From assembly GCA_045837725.1 (NCBI GenBank), contig JBEWZL010000306.1:186001-250000 (forward strand): a stretch of 64,000 nt of DNA, given 5' to 3'. Shown piece by piece: positions 1 through 10,844 of the stretch. Origin of the DNA: Vermamoeba vermiformis (taxonomy: Eukaryota; Tubulinea; Echinamoebida). Position numbers and translations under genes: made by a program. Within the stretch, counting starts at the first letter, position 1. Each line of letters opens with the position of its first letter. Under the pieces are notes generated by a model. The model did not search any database. It had not been told where the DNA came from and was given only the letters and a program-made list of their open reading frames with translations.

Positions 1-1176
1 ATATATTATTAATTTTTCTTCTAGGTTGCCCCAGCCCTTTTTTCGGGTATCTCCTTTAAGGTAGAGACTCAGAGTACCAGCGCTAACAAAGAGAAGGTTA
101 GATCAAGCGCATCTCTTTTCGGTTAAATGGGCTCACCTGAAATTGATTGCCTTCGCCACGTCCTCTTGTTTTATCTTATTTCTGTGTATAAACTCGAGGA
201 TCTGGTCTCGGAGAGATGCATCCTTCGTTTGTGAACCAGACTCGCTCTTTGGATCTTCCGTCGCAAAATCGGAGTTATAGAATCCTCCTAAATCGACCTC
301 GAACTAATAATACCATATTATTAACAGATCAAAGATCAAATAATTTCTCCGCTCTACCTGGAGACAGTTCGAGCATTGGATCGTAGCATAACGGTCCGAC
401 ATAGTATCCCAGATCTTGCTTCGTTCGAGAGGTGTGTATGCACCGCCTATGCATTTGCTGTACGAAAAGTGAGTCTATTATGGAATATAATTATTTTAAA
501 TTGTTATCTCGTCTCCCAGGAAAACTGGCAGAAGAATTTTCCTTATTTGATGGTATCAAATTTAGAGCATCATAAAGAGATGCGAATGAACTTACAGACA
601 ATATGAACGGTGACAAGTAACGCAAGTCAACATTTTCTCTCCCTTTTTCATCGCGGATGTAAGCAAGCCGCATTGGCATTTATGCGAGGGACATCCCCTA
701 GCATCTGAATTAGTATAGTTATCCAAAACGTGAAATTGCAACACTTGAAAGTTAATTAAAATAGCCCCGTAACCTAAAAAAACTTTTTACGATCATTGCT
801 AAAGGCAAATGTTGCCGGAGATTTCCAACGGCGAGCGCTTAATTGCCGACACTGACACCCATTGATATACTTACCACCTGGGACTCTTAGAGTTAATAGG
901 GGGTTTGCTATCGTTTGGCAGGCAGTCATAGTGGTAGGACTTCGGGCAAAATCCGCATCGAAGAATTCCTATATCGCTCGCTTCAATTGCTTGGCGACAA
1001 CAAAAGCATTGCTGCACGTGCTATATTATTATGTAGAGTATTAGTAACAGGCTTGTATAATTGGCCAGCTGCGTAACATCTCGTGAATTTACAAATTTGA
1101 TCGACAGATGCCAAAATTAAATTACGACGATTAATATTACCTTAGTCGAAACTAAACCTCTTGATAAGGTACTCAT
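1..1176 (-). CDS. PHD-type zinc finger and helix-turn-helix protein, 5' part
   Basis: Gene enters from the left edge; only its first 208 codons are seen. Exons on the minus strand are 1141-1176, 875-1011, 596-697, 358-457, 137-303 and 1-82; all phases agree and the ATG is at 1174-1176. Residues 14-65 form a canonical PHD finger (C-x2-C, C-x2-C-x4-H-x2-C, then a W-x-C-P-x-H-x-C ending). A second, atypical Cys-rich finger follows at about 62-95, and another C-x2-C pair at about 118-121. Residues about 155-208 look like a small helix-turn-helix DNA-binding fold ending in a K-G-D-T-R-K-K-G-W turn. PHD fingers usually read histone H3 tails, so a chromatin-bound regulator is inferred. The 3' end, and so any catalytic domain, lies outside the window. 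Confidence 0.7.
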
Positions 1177-2804
1177 ATGTCACTTATTTATGTACGAGAT
1201 CTAATCTGGGTTAGCGATGAATTAGTGCAAAAGAATTGAGAAGGGGGCGCATCCATGATTTAATTCAATTGCAAAAAACGGTCAATTATTAATATCTTAA
1301 TTATGACCGAATTTTATGATCTATTTCGGAGTTATATTTCGATCAGTTCTTTGATTTACTACGCAATCAGATCATTAAAGCCGGTATACACTTACCAAAA
1401 AAAGATCCACTTCCAGTGTTCGTTAAAAAAACGTGCTCTTCTATTAAACTTCTATATTACATATGTGCTCATCAGCTCGACGGAAGTTCAATGATATTTT
1501 TAGTTCTTTGCGTGATTTGTTTGTCGTTTGGTTATTCCGCTCTTGCTCGGATCCAAATATAGTTAACTGCACGTGCAACTACCCGGCATAGTTCCGGTGC
1601 ATCACGTGGTCGAGATGCACCTATGCATTGATGGGACCGCGGTATGATAAGGTACAAGCCTGAAAAAGTTTTCGTTAAATTTGATTAGGCGATTCGAAAT
1701 TAAATCGACAATTGGATTGATAATAATTGATCAAATTACTGCGAATATGACTGTTAGTAGTTGTGACTAAGCATACCTCGCAATTACTCCTGTAAAGGAC
1801 GATTTGGTTACCAAAAACGGATCCGGGAAGAAGTTTACGCGAGGTTGTATCACGCAGTTCCAAAAGGAGGAAATTCAAACGCCTATGAAGATATTATTTA
1901 GAAGTAGTGGTACAATATACATAAAGGATTAAACATCAGAAAAAGGTGTACACGAGGAAAGGACTGATCAGATCGCGCGCCCAAAAAAAGCATTGCTGAT
2001 CTACTTTACAAAAATAGAAGCACTTGTACTAAAATTTAAGCGATGCTAATTGATGCATTTTCTTCGATTTTCTTACGTGCAAACTCACGGATGCACTAAT
2101 TTTGATTTATGACATAAATCTTTTTACTAATATGATTGTATACTTACCATCCGCCTAGATCGAGATCAGATATATATTTCTCAACCAAATTAACCTAAAA
2201 ACCACAGCATAAAATACATTTGGTTGCTCATCGGCCGATCGAGGACTCACTCTTGCTCCGCAAATAGAAAACAAAGCAATTTGCAGCAAAAGAATAAATC
2301 CACGCAGTGGTCTTTATCTTATGCTTGTGCTATACCTTCACGAGACAAAACCAGAAACTAGATCTCGCTTGCAGTTTTAATCACAAAGCTCGGATTCCTT
2401 TTGCACTCATCCTGCTTAATGAATCGCACATTTTTATGCGTATAAATTTGAGACGGATTACAGCAAGGGCTAGGTTAGACGGTCTGATTCTATTAGGTCC
2501 GGATGTATTGTGTGGTCAGGCGAATTCTATTTTGCGCAATGCATATTATAAAATGAACGAATAAGGGTTAATATTCATTTTAGTATACATTTGAAGGTTC
2601 GACACAACGTTACTTTGTTGAAATCGAAGTTACTAAAAATAGGCGCTAATTTAATTTATGTTGAGCGTTCGCTGCATTTTAGAAGTTTGTTGCCTAGAAA
2701 CACTATAAAGGCATTGCACATCATAATTAAACTTATTTGTGGACGTGTGTGGATGCGAAGGTAGCCTGCATCTCAGCCAGTCGGTTACAAAGGAAAATAA
2801 AACA
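1177..2804. other. Intergenic region, longest spacer in the window
   Basis: About 1.6 kb between the starts of two divergent genes. I found no set of phase-consistent exons with a start and a stop. Short open frames exist (for example minus 1675-1878 and plus 2307-2564) but neither joins to anything convincing. A small inverted repeat lies at 1568-1621, and a TGACCG-type promoter half-site (AACGGTCAA) near 1278. An undetected gene or non-coding RNA here is possible. Confidence 0.5.
1596..1621. repeat. Short inverted repeat with nearby CACGTG palindromes
   Basis: GGTGCATC at 1596-1603 is the reverse complement of GATGCACC at 1614-1621, leaving a 10-nt loop. A separate perfect palindrome, TGCACGTGCA, lies at 1568-1577 and another CACGTG is in the loop. 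This could be a regulatory binding cluster (E-box type) or chance. Confidence 0.35.
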
Positions 2805-4828
2805 ATGAGCGAAGGTAAGATATAATAAAATAAATATATAGTGTAATATTTTCTTCATAAATCGCGTCAATGTAATCATTTTTAAGTTGAAAGTTAAATT
2901 GCGTTCAAATCCGTTCTGTGAGCATAATTATTCTGCCCTTTAATTTTAAAAATTGTGTAATATTATCGTAACTATTAATATTGGGCCAAACACCGAACTT
3001 AAATTATAACTACCGTGGATTCCTTAAAATTCTTATTTTTAATTTTATTATTATAATGCTGGAGACAGCATCTCAATTTTATTTATATTATCGATAATTT
3101 TATTATTATGATGTCGTTTGGATGAAATTTTACTGATTTTTGCTTCGGCTGCTAATTTTAGATGAAGTTCGAAAGCTCGTGCAAGAGTCGATTAAAAAAT
3201 ACGAAAATAGACCACCCTATGAAGATACAGATACATATGCGGACGAATATCTCCGGTTGAATCTCCCGGCATTGGATCTAGCTGAAGTACCAGAAGTTAT
3301 CACATTAGCGACTCACATAGAACGATTAATGTTGCAAGAAAATTCTCTAGCGGATCTGCCCGAATTTATCACAGTGTTATCAAATTTAACCAAATTAGTA
3401 CTGGACCGGAACAAATTCACTGAAATTCCATCTGTCGTGGCCAAACTTACGACATTAAAATTGCTCGATATGAACGCCTTAGAATTGAGCGCGGTCCCTG
3501 ACAGCATTGGCGAGTTGACAGCATTAGTCGAACTAGGTTTTGAACAGAACAAAATTGTCAAATTGTCGGAGGAATTATCAAAGTTGACATTACTACGAAC
3601 ATTTTCAATAATATACAACACAGTGCCGGAATTACCGAGCGGAATGACAGTATTGACTAATTTGGAATTGCTATGTTTGCATTCGAATCGGTTCACTGAA
3701 TTCCCGGACTCAATACAGTCCCTCACAAAGTTGACAAAATTAACGATCAGCGACAACTTTTTCAAGAAAGATTTGCCATCAGAAATTTCAAAATTAACGA
3801 AGCTCATCGAACTTCATTTAGACAATACCGGCCTCTTATCAATCCCATATGAAATGGCGCAAATGACGCAATTGACTACGCTGTATATTAACGCAAACCC
3901 ATTGACCAACTTGCCCGAGGAATTTTCAAATTTGCAAAATTTAGAAGACTTGGACATTTCAGATTTGAGCTTTAATAGCGAGACATTAGCGACGATATTC
4001 GAACTACAAAATTTGACGAGTTTATTGGCTTCAAATGTATTCATGAATGGAGGAAATAACACCCAAGTGGAGACCATACCTGCAAATATATCGCAGTTAA
4101 CCAAATTAGGAAAGTTTACGTTCGGCAAGAACAGAATCAAAGTCATGCCAACGGAGTTATTCGCTTTGACGAACTTGCATTTGCTACACTTTTTCGAGAA
4201 TTCAATCACTGAAATTCCGTCAGATATTTCACGTCTGACGAAGTAAGTCCTCTTCGAAGAAAAACAATCTTATTAAGGCATTATACTAACGGGTTTGTAA
4301 CATAGATTAAGCCACTTGAACCTTCATAGAAATGGCCTTCAGGCGTTGCCCGCCGAGACCTCACACTTGCAACACTTGACGAGTTTGGACGTGGACGGCA
4401 ACGCCTTGCAAGACTTGCCTAATTTGGGCAATTTGACGGAATTACAGGTCTTGGTGCTCGGTCACAACAGGTTGACAGAGATTCCTGATTGGTTTTTCGG
4501 GTTGACCAAGCTGACACGTGTCAACTTCCGAGACAACGAAATCGCGCGAGTCAGTCCAAAATTGGCGCGATTGGTCAATTTGACGAACTTTCACATCGAA
4601 AATAACCGACTCCGAGCATTTCCAAAAGAGGCAACGCAACTTTGTTCGCTGTATTTACACCACAATTACATCGAACATTTGTCCGAACAGTTTTCGCAGT
4701 GCAATTACGTCTCGTTAAGGAGCACTCATGTCATTTGTAAATATCCTCCTCCGTCGATCGAGACCTACGCTCAACCGCTTGAGTTCTTCGAGGTGCAACT
4801 AGACTTGTACGACGAAACAGAAAGCTAA
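2805..4828 (+). CDS. Leucine-rich repeat protein (SHOC2/RSU1-like)
   Basis: Three exons, 2805-2814, 3162-4242 and 4306-4828, give 537 residues. Exon 1 carries only M-S-E plus one base; the 347-nt first intron is long for this genome. From about residue 35 to 500 the protein is a run of about 20 leucine-rich repeats of the 23-residue L-x-x-L-x-L-x-x-N-x-L-x-x-L-P type, the class found in Ras-suppressor and SHOC2-like scaffold proteins. There is no signal peptide, membrane segment or kinase, so a soluble protein-binding scaffold is inferred. The second intron shows a perfect TACTAAC branch site. An AATAAA signal overlaps the stop codon. The partner cannot be told from sequence. Confidence 0.85.
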
Positions 4829-4927
4829 TAAAACCCCAAAATATAATAGCACGATTCCATTGTGTAGTCAAGTTACAACTTTTAACAAAGAGCACTATAG
4901 AGTTAATGGCATATGGTTGTGTTTTAT

Positions 4928-6960
4928 TTAAATCTCTTCAATGGGTTGACCCTTCTCGTCAAGATCTTTCTTTTTCTTGGGCGGATCTGAAATAATCATT
5001 TGATCAATCTTTTGTGTAATTGCATCGCTGCCCTTAGATCCGCTCGCTTTGACGGGTTGCGGTGTGTTCGAACCAGATGTCGAAGGACTGCTCTCGTCAG
5101 GCAACGCCAAGGTTGAGTGATCAACATCAGGTTGCATCAAAGCCTTCTTATTCGCGCTCTTTTCAGTCTCGGCAAAGTCCTCCGCTAACAACACGTTTTC
5201 GACCAGCGTGAAAATTGCATCGGAGAGTGTTTCGTCGGTGGTTGACTTGTGGAAGTCTCTCACGATAGGATACTAATAAATTGTTAATGTCATTACTATT
5301 GTAATAATAATGCTAGCACTACTATAATATTATTTCAATAGTGCTATGATAAAATTAAAAGAATGCAGAATGTTTCGTGACAGATCGCGTCAAAAATTTT
5401 GCAAATTTGGTTGATTATTTTCATATTGTAGTTATGTATAGAGTTTAATGAGTACTTACGGCCTTTTTGGCACGCAAAAATTCTCGTCCGTAAGGTGTAG
5501 TGGCCAAAAGTGTCAAGCAGTCGATGATCATCTTTTGACAGTCTAAATTGGACTCGATAGGCTTAGTTGAGGGGGCTTGTAGTCTCAAAGGCATAAAAGC
5601 TGTGTCCTAGTATAGGAATAATAATGTTAGTGACCATTAGAATGTTACTTTGGCGTGTAATTGATCGTGAAAAGTACGGTTGACACGTGTACTTACATCA
5701 GCGGGATATGTCTCAGCGTTTCTTAAAGGCAACAACAACAGTGTCATAAGTTCGACCTCGGGGCCTAATAACCACTCGTGGTATTGTGACTCAAACAAAC
5801 AATTCCTAAAAAGGAAATAGTGTCAGAAAGTCACGTGTTCACAACGATACAAAAAAGAACGTACCTGATAAAACCAAGAATGCCTCTTCGTCTGATAATA
5901 TTTGGTGATTCAATGTATGCTAATAAAGCTTTGAAAAGATTCTTTTGCTTTTCTAAGAAGAATTTGCGACCTTCTTGGATCTGTTATTAACATTTGTTAG
6001 TTAACCAGAAACATACTAGAATTATTTATAGTATAATCCAATATAATATAATTTCAGGTAGAAATTTTGCTACTGCGATTATGCTACGTACCGAAGTAAC
6101 GTTCAATAAAATAGATGCGATCCAGCTGAATTTATCCTTGGGCTTAATATCTTTTGTTTGAGCATTGGGGGTAGCATTAGCATCAGTATTAACAGGTTGC
6201 AAGAATAGACTGGTCAATTTGGTCACGTAAAAGCCCATCAAAGGATCGCCGACTTGCAACAATTTAGCGACACCTTCTTCGTCTCGTGTAACGTTTGATA
6301 ATAATACGGCATATAATTCGACAGCTTGGTTAGCTTGTTCCTAAGGAAAGCAAATCAGTTACCGTTGGAGATCAAGATCCAGATCGAAATCTGCCAACTT
6401 ACCAAAATGCCGTCGAGAAGTCTAGAAATGACGTTCTTTTGAATCATAGATTTTAAATAGGCAGGGTCATTAGCAAAATTAATAAGAGCAGTCGCGGCGT
6501 TTTTGGCAATCACCTGCATGATTAATTAATTATTAACATTTGGATCGAGAAATAAATTCTATATACCGTATACAACCTATTAAATATAATATAAATAATA
6601 TTGTATTAATAATTTTGACACGTTCGATTGCATGGGATAAATTTACCCGCGATCGTAAAATCTAATCCTACCAAATCTCCGTCACCGATCATTCTGCACA
6701 AAAATCTGATAACATCTGTGTCCGCAAAGTGGCTACGACCTTCGAGAGTTGCGCTGTAGCTGACTACTTGTTGAACGGCCATCGTTTTCACCTAGATCGT
6801 GGATTAGTTTCGTTGATCTACGTCTTAAAATTCTGCGTATATTTTACATAATATTATTATATTAATTACACAATATTTATCTTCATAAATTCTATACCTG
6901 GGAATTACGATCGTTCAAAAAATGAACGAGCTCTTTGAAAGAAGTCTTGGTGTCAGCCAT
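4928..6960 (-). CDS. HGH1: HGH1/FAM203-type armadillo protein
   Basis: Eight exons: 6898-6960, 6672-6791, 6403-6513, 6092-6340, 5865-5980, 5697-5805, 5460-5606 and 4928-5272, giving 419 residues. The N-terminus (ELVHFLNDRN, then helical repeats), the middle block around EGRKFF and the YPIVRDFHK segment near the C-terminus match the HGH1 family, cytosolic ARM/HEAT-like proteins that in yeast assist folding of translation factor eEF2. The last 90 residues are charged and disordered and are longer than in most homologues. The second exon could instead use a GTAAAT donor 18 nt further on, but only the GTAGGA donor keeps frame with exon 3. The stop lies 100 bp from the convergent LRR gene. It is divergent from the BTB gene. 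Confidence 0.8.
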
Positions 6961-7281
6961 CCTCGTTATAGTTATTTAATGTAATTGTTATAACAATAAA
7001 TAAGTTGACTGGTGTAGTTTCGTCGCAGGAATAAAAAAAAGATGTTTATTTTTTTTAAGTCAAGAACACAACAAGGGACCGCTTAGTCCCGATTATTTCG
7101 TCAAGTAAGTCTTAAATAGCACGTTAATAATGATGTGGTATTTGCTTGCCATGTGCCTAATCAACAAAGAGAATCAGATCTTGATCAAAGATTTTCGCAC
7201 TCTTAATTACCTTAATTATAGGACCAGCACTGGCTAGATAATTAAATAAGCCTATAAGTGCACGTAATGACGTTCTTTTTA
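6961..7281. promoter_or_regulatory. Shared divergent promoter, HGH1 and BTB gene
   Basis: 321 bp between two start codons on opposite strands, with no exon found. It is AT-rich with a T/A run near 7040-7055. Core promoter elements are not obvious. Confidence 0.5.
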
Positions 7282-8601
7282 ATGAATAAGCCTGGTCATT
7301 TTCAGAATTTATTGGCCACAGGAGAAGACAGCGGTAATTACAAGAACTTTTGTCTTGTAGAAATAGATTACTAATATTTAAGGCTATTAGACTTCAAAAT
7401 ATTGGCCAAAAATGAGCGTGGTGAATTAACTGAGCATAAAGCCCACAAAATAATTATTAAACAGAGCCCTTATTTTAAAGGAGTACGTAATATCAATATT
7501 ATATAATTAAAATAATAATTTTATTCCTATTTTAGCTGTTTGATATGTCGGGAAGTGAAGCTGCAAAACAATGCGTCACTTTTGATAACATCAGCTCAGA
7601 GATTTTAACGTTCATATTGAAGTATTTGTATTGTGTCGAGTTGAATATGGACGTTAAGTGCGTAATAGACCTCGCAATTGCCGCAGATTACTTGCAATTG
7701 AATGAATTGGTCGAAAAGTGTCTCGAAGCTGCGCCTGTCACAAAAATAACGAACAGGAGTGAAGTCGCATTGCATATGGCCAAACTATTAACATGTGAAC
7801 ACTTGGTTAAGCAAGAAAACACATGGGATGCTTTATGGATGTAAGGCTTACGGACTAGATCTAATCCGTAAAAACATTAACCGTGTTATTTATTTAGGCA
7901 TTTTGTTTCAGGCCATGAGTCATGCACGAACTGGCACGAGTTATCGGACAAGTTTATTGTCGAATTACTGCGTAGATTTGGTCCTACAGTCCCGCACCAA
8001 AGTTACATTTGGCTCTCCCGCTGGTCATGCACACAAGAAGAAGATCACGAGAAACTCGATTCTGAAGAAAGAACTAGGCGGCATAAGTGCGCTGTTGAAC
8101 TAGCGAGTGAATTCATTGATTTCAAAGTCCTGTCCATCGAGCGGATCTTGAAGCTGTCACAATTCGACTTGCTGCCTCCAGAATCGTTAATGAAAAAGAT
8201 GCAAGACCTGTTGCCAGCTAGAGAAGCTAAAATGAAAGAATATTTGTCTATAGACTTGACATTTGATCGAGACGAAGTTAAGGTGTTTGAGTTCAAAGAC
8301 CGACTTTGGTGAGTTCATATGAACCTTATTTTTACTGATAATGTATTTATATTAATAGTAACGCCTTATTAATATTAGGTCGTTTGAATGCATGGCGTTT
8401 GCAGTGCAAAAAGATACGGATGTGGCGTGGAAGTTCACCAAACTTCGCGACGTCAATGTAAAGTCTGCGGTCAAGCTACGTCATCCAAAGTCGGATGTAG
8501 TGTTTGGAAATTCCATCGTTAGTTCGACAAAGGTCTCGATACTCAATGAGGCGAAGATGGACGGCAAATTAACATTTGTAGTTGAACTTATTGAAATATA
8601 A
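7282..8601 (+). CDS. BTB/POZ domain protein
   Basis: Five exons, 7282-7333, 7391-7482, 7536-7840, 7898-8308 and 8379-8601, encode 360 residues. The start at 7282 is chosen because the frame runs directly into the BTB fold. Residues about 8-110 carry the BTB signature: D-F-K-I-L, H-K-x-x-I-x-x-x-S-P-Y-F, then the helix ending I-L-K-Y-L-Y. BTB domains dimerise and often recruit substrates to CUL3 ligases, which is notable given the two cullins in this window. The rest is helical, perhaps a BACK-like region (about 110-280), with a beta-rich C-terminal 75 residues that I do not recognise. No kelch repeats are present. Confidence 0.8.
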
Positions 8602-8835
8602 GGAAGTTGACTCGCTGGATGCGCGATTGACACTCAGCACTTGTGTTTCTTCGTTGAATCGTCGATAAAGCCTCGAATAGATGTGACGTGTATAGGTACG
8701 ACTGATTAAGATGGAATGTACAATAAGCATAATAAAGTTGTTGAGGTAGATCTAGAAATTTTGCGAGTTTTCGCGGCACGTTGGGATTAACCAAAATCGA
8801 ATCATAGTTTAATTATTTCGTTAGTAACAAACACA

Positions 8836-10478
8836 ATGTATCATATGCAAAAGGCAACTCGCGCACTGCAAAGAGTTTTAAATTTAACAGCTGCTCGATC
8901 TGGTGCTCACGCAACGAGTAAAGACTTATTGAATCAAAAGCGACACTATAGGCTAGTGGCACTACACGGACATGAAACAGCAGTAGCAAAACAAAAGGAA
9001 ATTACGCTATACATAAAGGTAATTCGGATGCTTTTTTTTTATTACATATTTTCCTTTGGTAAATTTACGACGCAATCGCATATAAATATATTGGTTGACG
9101 TTTAGATGGCATTAAAATAATATTTAAAATTTGTAGGGCTTTATAGCGCGAAAGGGAACTTCGGATAATTATGAGGGCTGGTTAGCCTCGCATAGAGAGC
9201 TCATTGCAAAGGAAAATTGGGGTAAAAACGCGAGTGCTTTTTATTGGGAATCAGGTAAGATTTTTAGACAGTCTTGATCAACAAGTGAGTTCAATCTGAC
9301 GCCCGCCCTTAGAGAAAATCCATGTCATTCCAGCATACTCTATATTGTATCTTGGATATAAATTGGCCAAGTTACGAGCAATACATCCAGTAGGATTCCT
9401 TACAGCAGTCTTAGGAGTGAGTTTAGCAAATCCGTTTACAAGCTCTAGAGGAAAACTCATTTTCTAACTAATGAATAGGACGCAGCTTTAGTCGGCGTGC
9501 AAGTACTTAATGAATATAGGAATATAGACCATACTATCAAATACAACTTGATGCCACTAGTTAACTACTTGAAAGAATTTTCAAATAACTATGAAACGGT
9601 ACGCATCCAGCACACAACGATAAATTGGTGGGTTATTGTCTTATTAAGGCTTAATATACAGGTTAGAGTAGTAGCGCATTCAACAGGATGTAAGTTACTA
9701 ACGGAGGCACTACGAGAGATCCCGGCACAACAACGACCGCACTTTGTTCATCTTTGCGCGCCTGCTTTGACCGAAAAAGAAGTAGAAAATGACTTGCCTA
9801 ATATGGCGCAGAAACAAACATCGGTTTATTACTGTAAGAATCGGATTCGCTATTGCATCTGCCAACGCAATTTATTATTTCCGTTGTGCGGTGTTAATTT
9901 ATTCGATTCATTATCTTATTCTTATTTTATACTAAATTAAGTTTTATTTTAAATAGCTCCCAGAGATTTGGTATTGAATGCTGCGTTCACAGTGTTTTGG
10001 AATGAAGATCCGATCGGGTAACACTCAACAAGCTTTAAATTCGGTAGTATAATAGTACAATAACTTGCATATATTATAGTGTCGTTGGATTAAAGAAAGA
10101 GTACGAAAAAGTTAAAACGGTAGATGTGGATCGTTACTTTGATTGGGCAGTACACAACAACTACGCTAGCAGGTAAATGAGGAAGCACCAAGTGTCTATT
10201 TTTGAAGTGACTTATCATTGCACAAATAATTTTTATACGGCCAGCATATAGAATTGGATTCTATTGTTTGCAAATGTCGTTAAATTTGTGTTGCATTTCG
10301 GTTGCGGATCTGATTGAATAATTGACGCTTTGTTTTCAGGTTCCATATCTTTGCAACTGAGTATATGGACATATCAGACATTACGGACCGGCCAGATAAC
10401 ATATTGAAGTACATACAAGACCGTGACGGTTTGAAACAGATCGGACATGGCTCCGATCGACCGGATGCACCGAAATAA
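8836..10478 (+). CDS. Alpha/beta-hydrolase-like protein (DUF726/TMCO4-like)
   Basis: Eight exons: 8836-9018, 9137-9254, 9313-9416, 9479-9598, 9662-9833, 9957-10017, 10080-10172 and 10340-10478, 329 residues with consistent phases. The order of motifs resembles DUF726 (TMCO4/Mil1) hydrolases: an early G-F-I strand, a F-Y-W-E-S block, then R-V-V-A-H-S-T-G-C as a nucleophile-elbow-like turn (Ser near residue 190), a H-L-C-A-P-A strand and Y-S-P-R-D-L-V-L. The elbow is H-S-T-G-C rather than G-x-S-x-G, so the catalytic Ser is likely but not certain. Obvious membrane helices of TMCO4 are missing, so the family name is tentative. An antisense frame at 9278-9460 is a shadow. Confidence 0.6.
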
Positions 10479-10844
10479 AGAGGTAAATAAGCCATTTATA
10501 TCGATATATGTAACTATAATACATTACGGTTATGGTTATTTAACGCGCGAAGATATTTGGGTACACTATTAAATGGGTTAATTTATATTTTGCACGTGTT
10601 ACCGATCATTTTTCAATTTAACTGAGATTGCAATCCATTAATAATAGGACGTCAATTCGTATAGAGTACACAAGAATATACCAATTTAATTTAAAGTACT
10701 AATTTTCCGTGCTCCGAATTTAGCACGCACATTGAATCGCCGCCAAACCATTTTTTGAAACATTAATTCAATTAATCGAACGAAGAACGCCACAAAAGGC
10801 GACGTTATACATTTGCAAAACATATCGCTACCCTATTTGGACAT
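10479..10844. other. Intergenic spacer
   Basis: 366 bp holding the 3' end of the hydrolase gene and the promoter of the next. AT-rich; no exon, RNA gene or repeat seen. Confidence 0.5.

Noticed and set aside
2307-2564. 85-codon plus-strand frame in the long spacer
   Set aside because: No splice partner, no recognisable motif and no promoter-like context; left as a note.
3313-4209. Minus-strand open frames of 164 and 131 codons
   Set aside because: Antisense of the leucine-rich repeats.
9278-9460. 60-codon minus-strand frame
   Set aside because: Overlaps exon 3 and intron of the hydrolase-like gene; the plus frame joins in phase on both sides.
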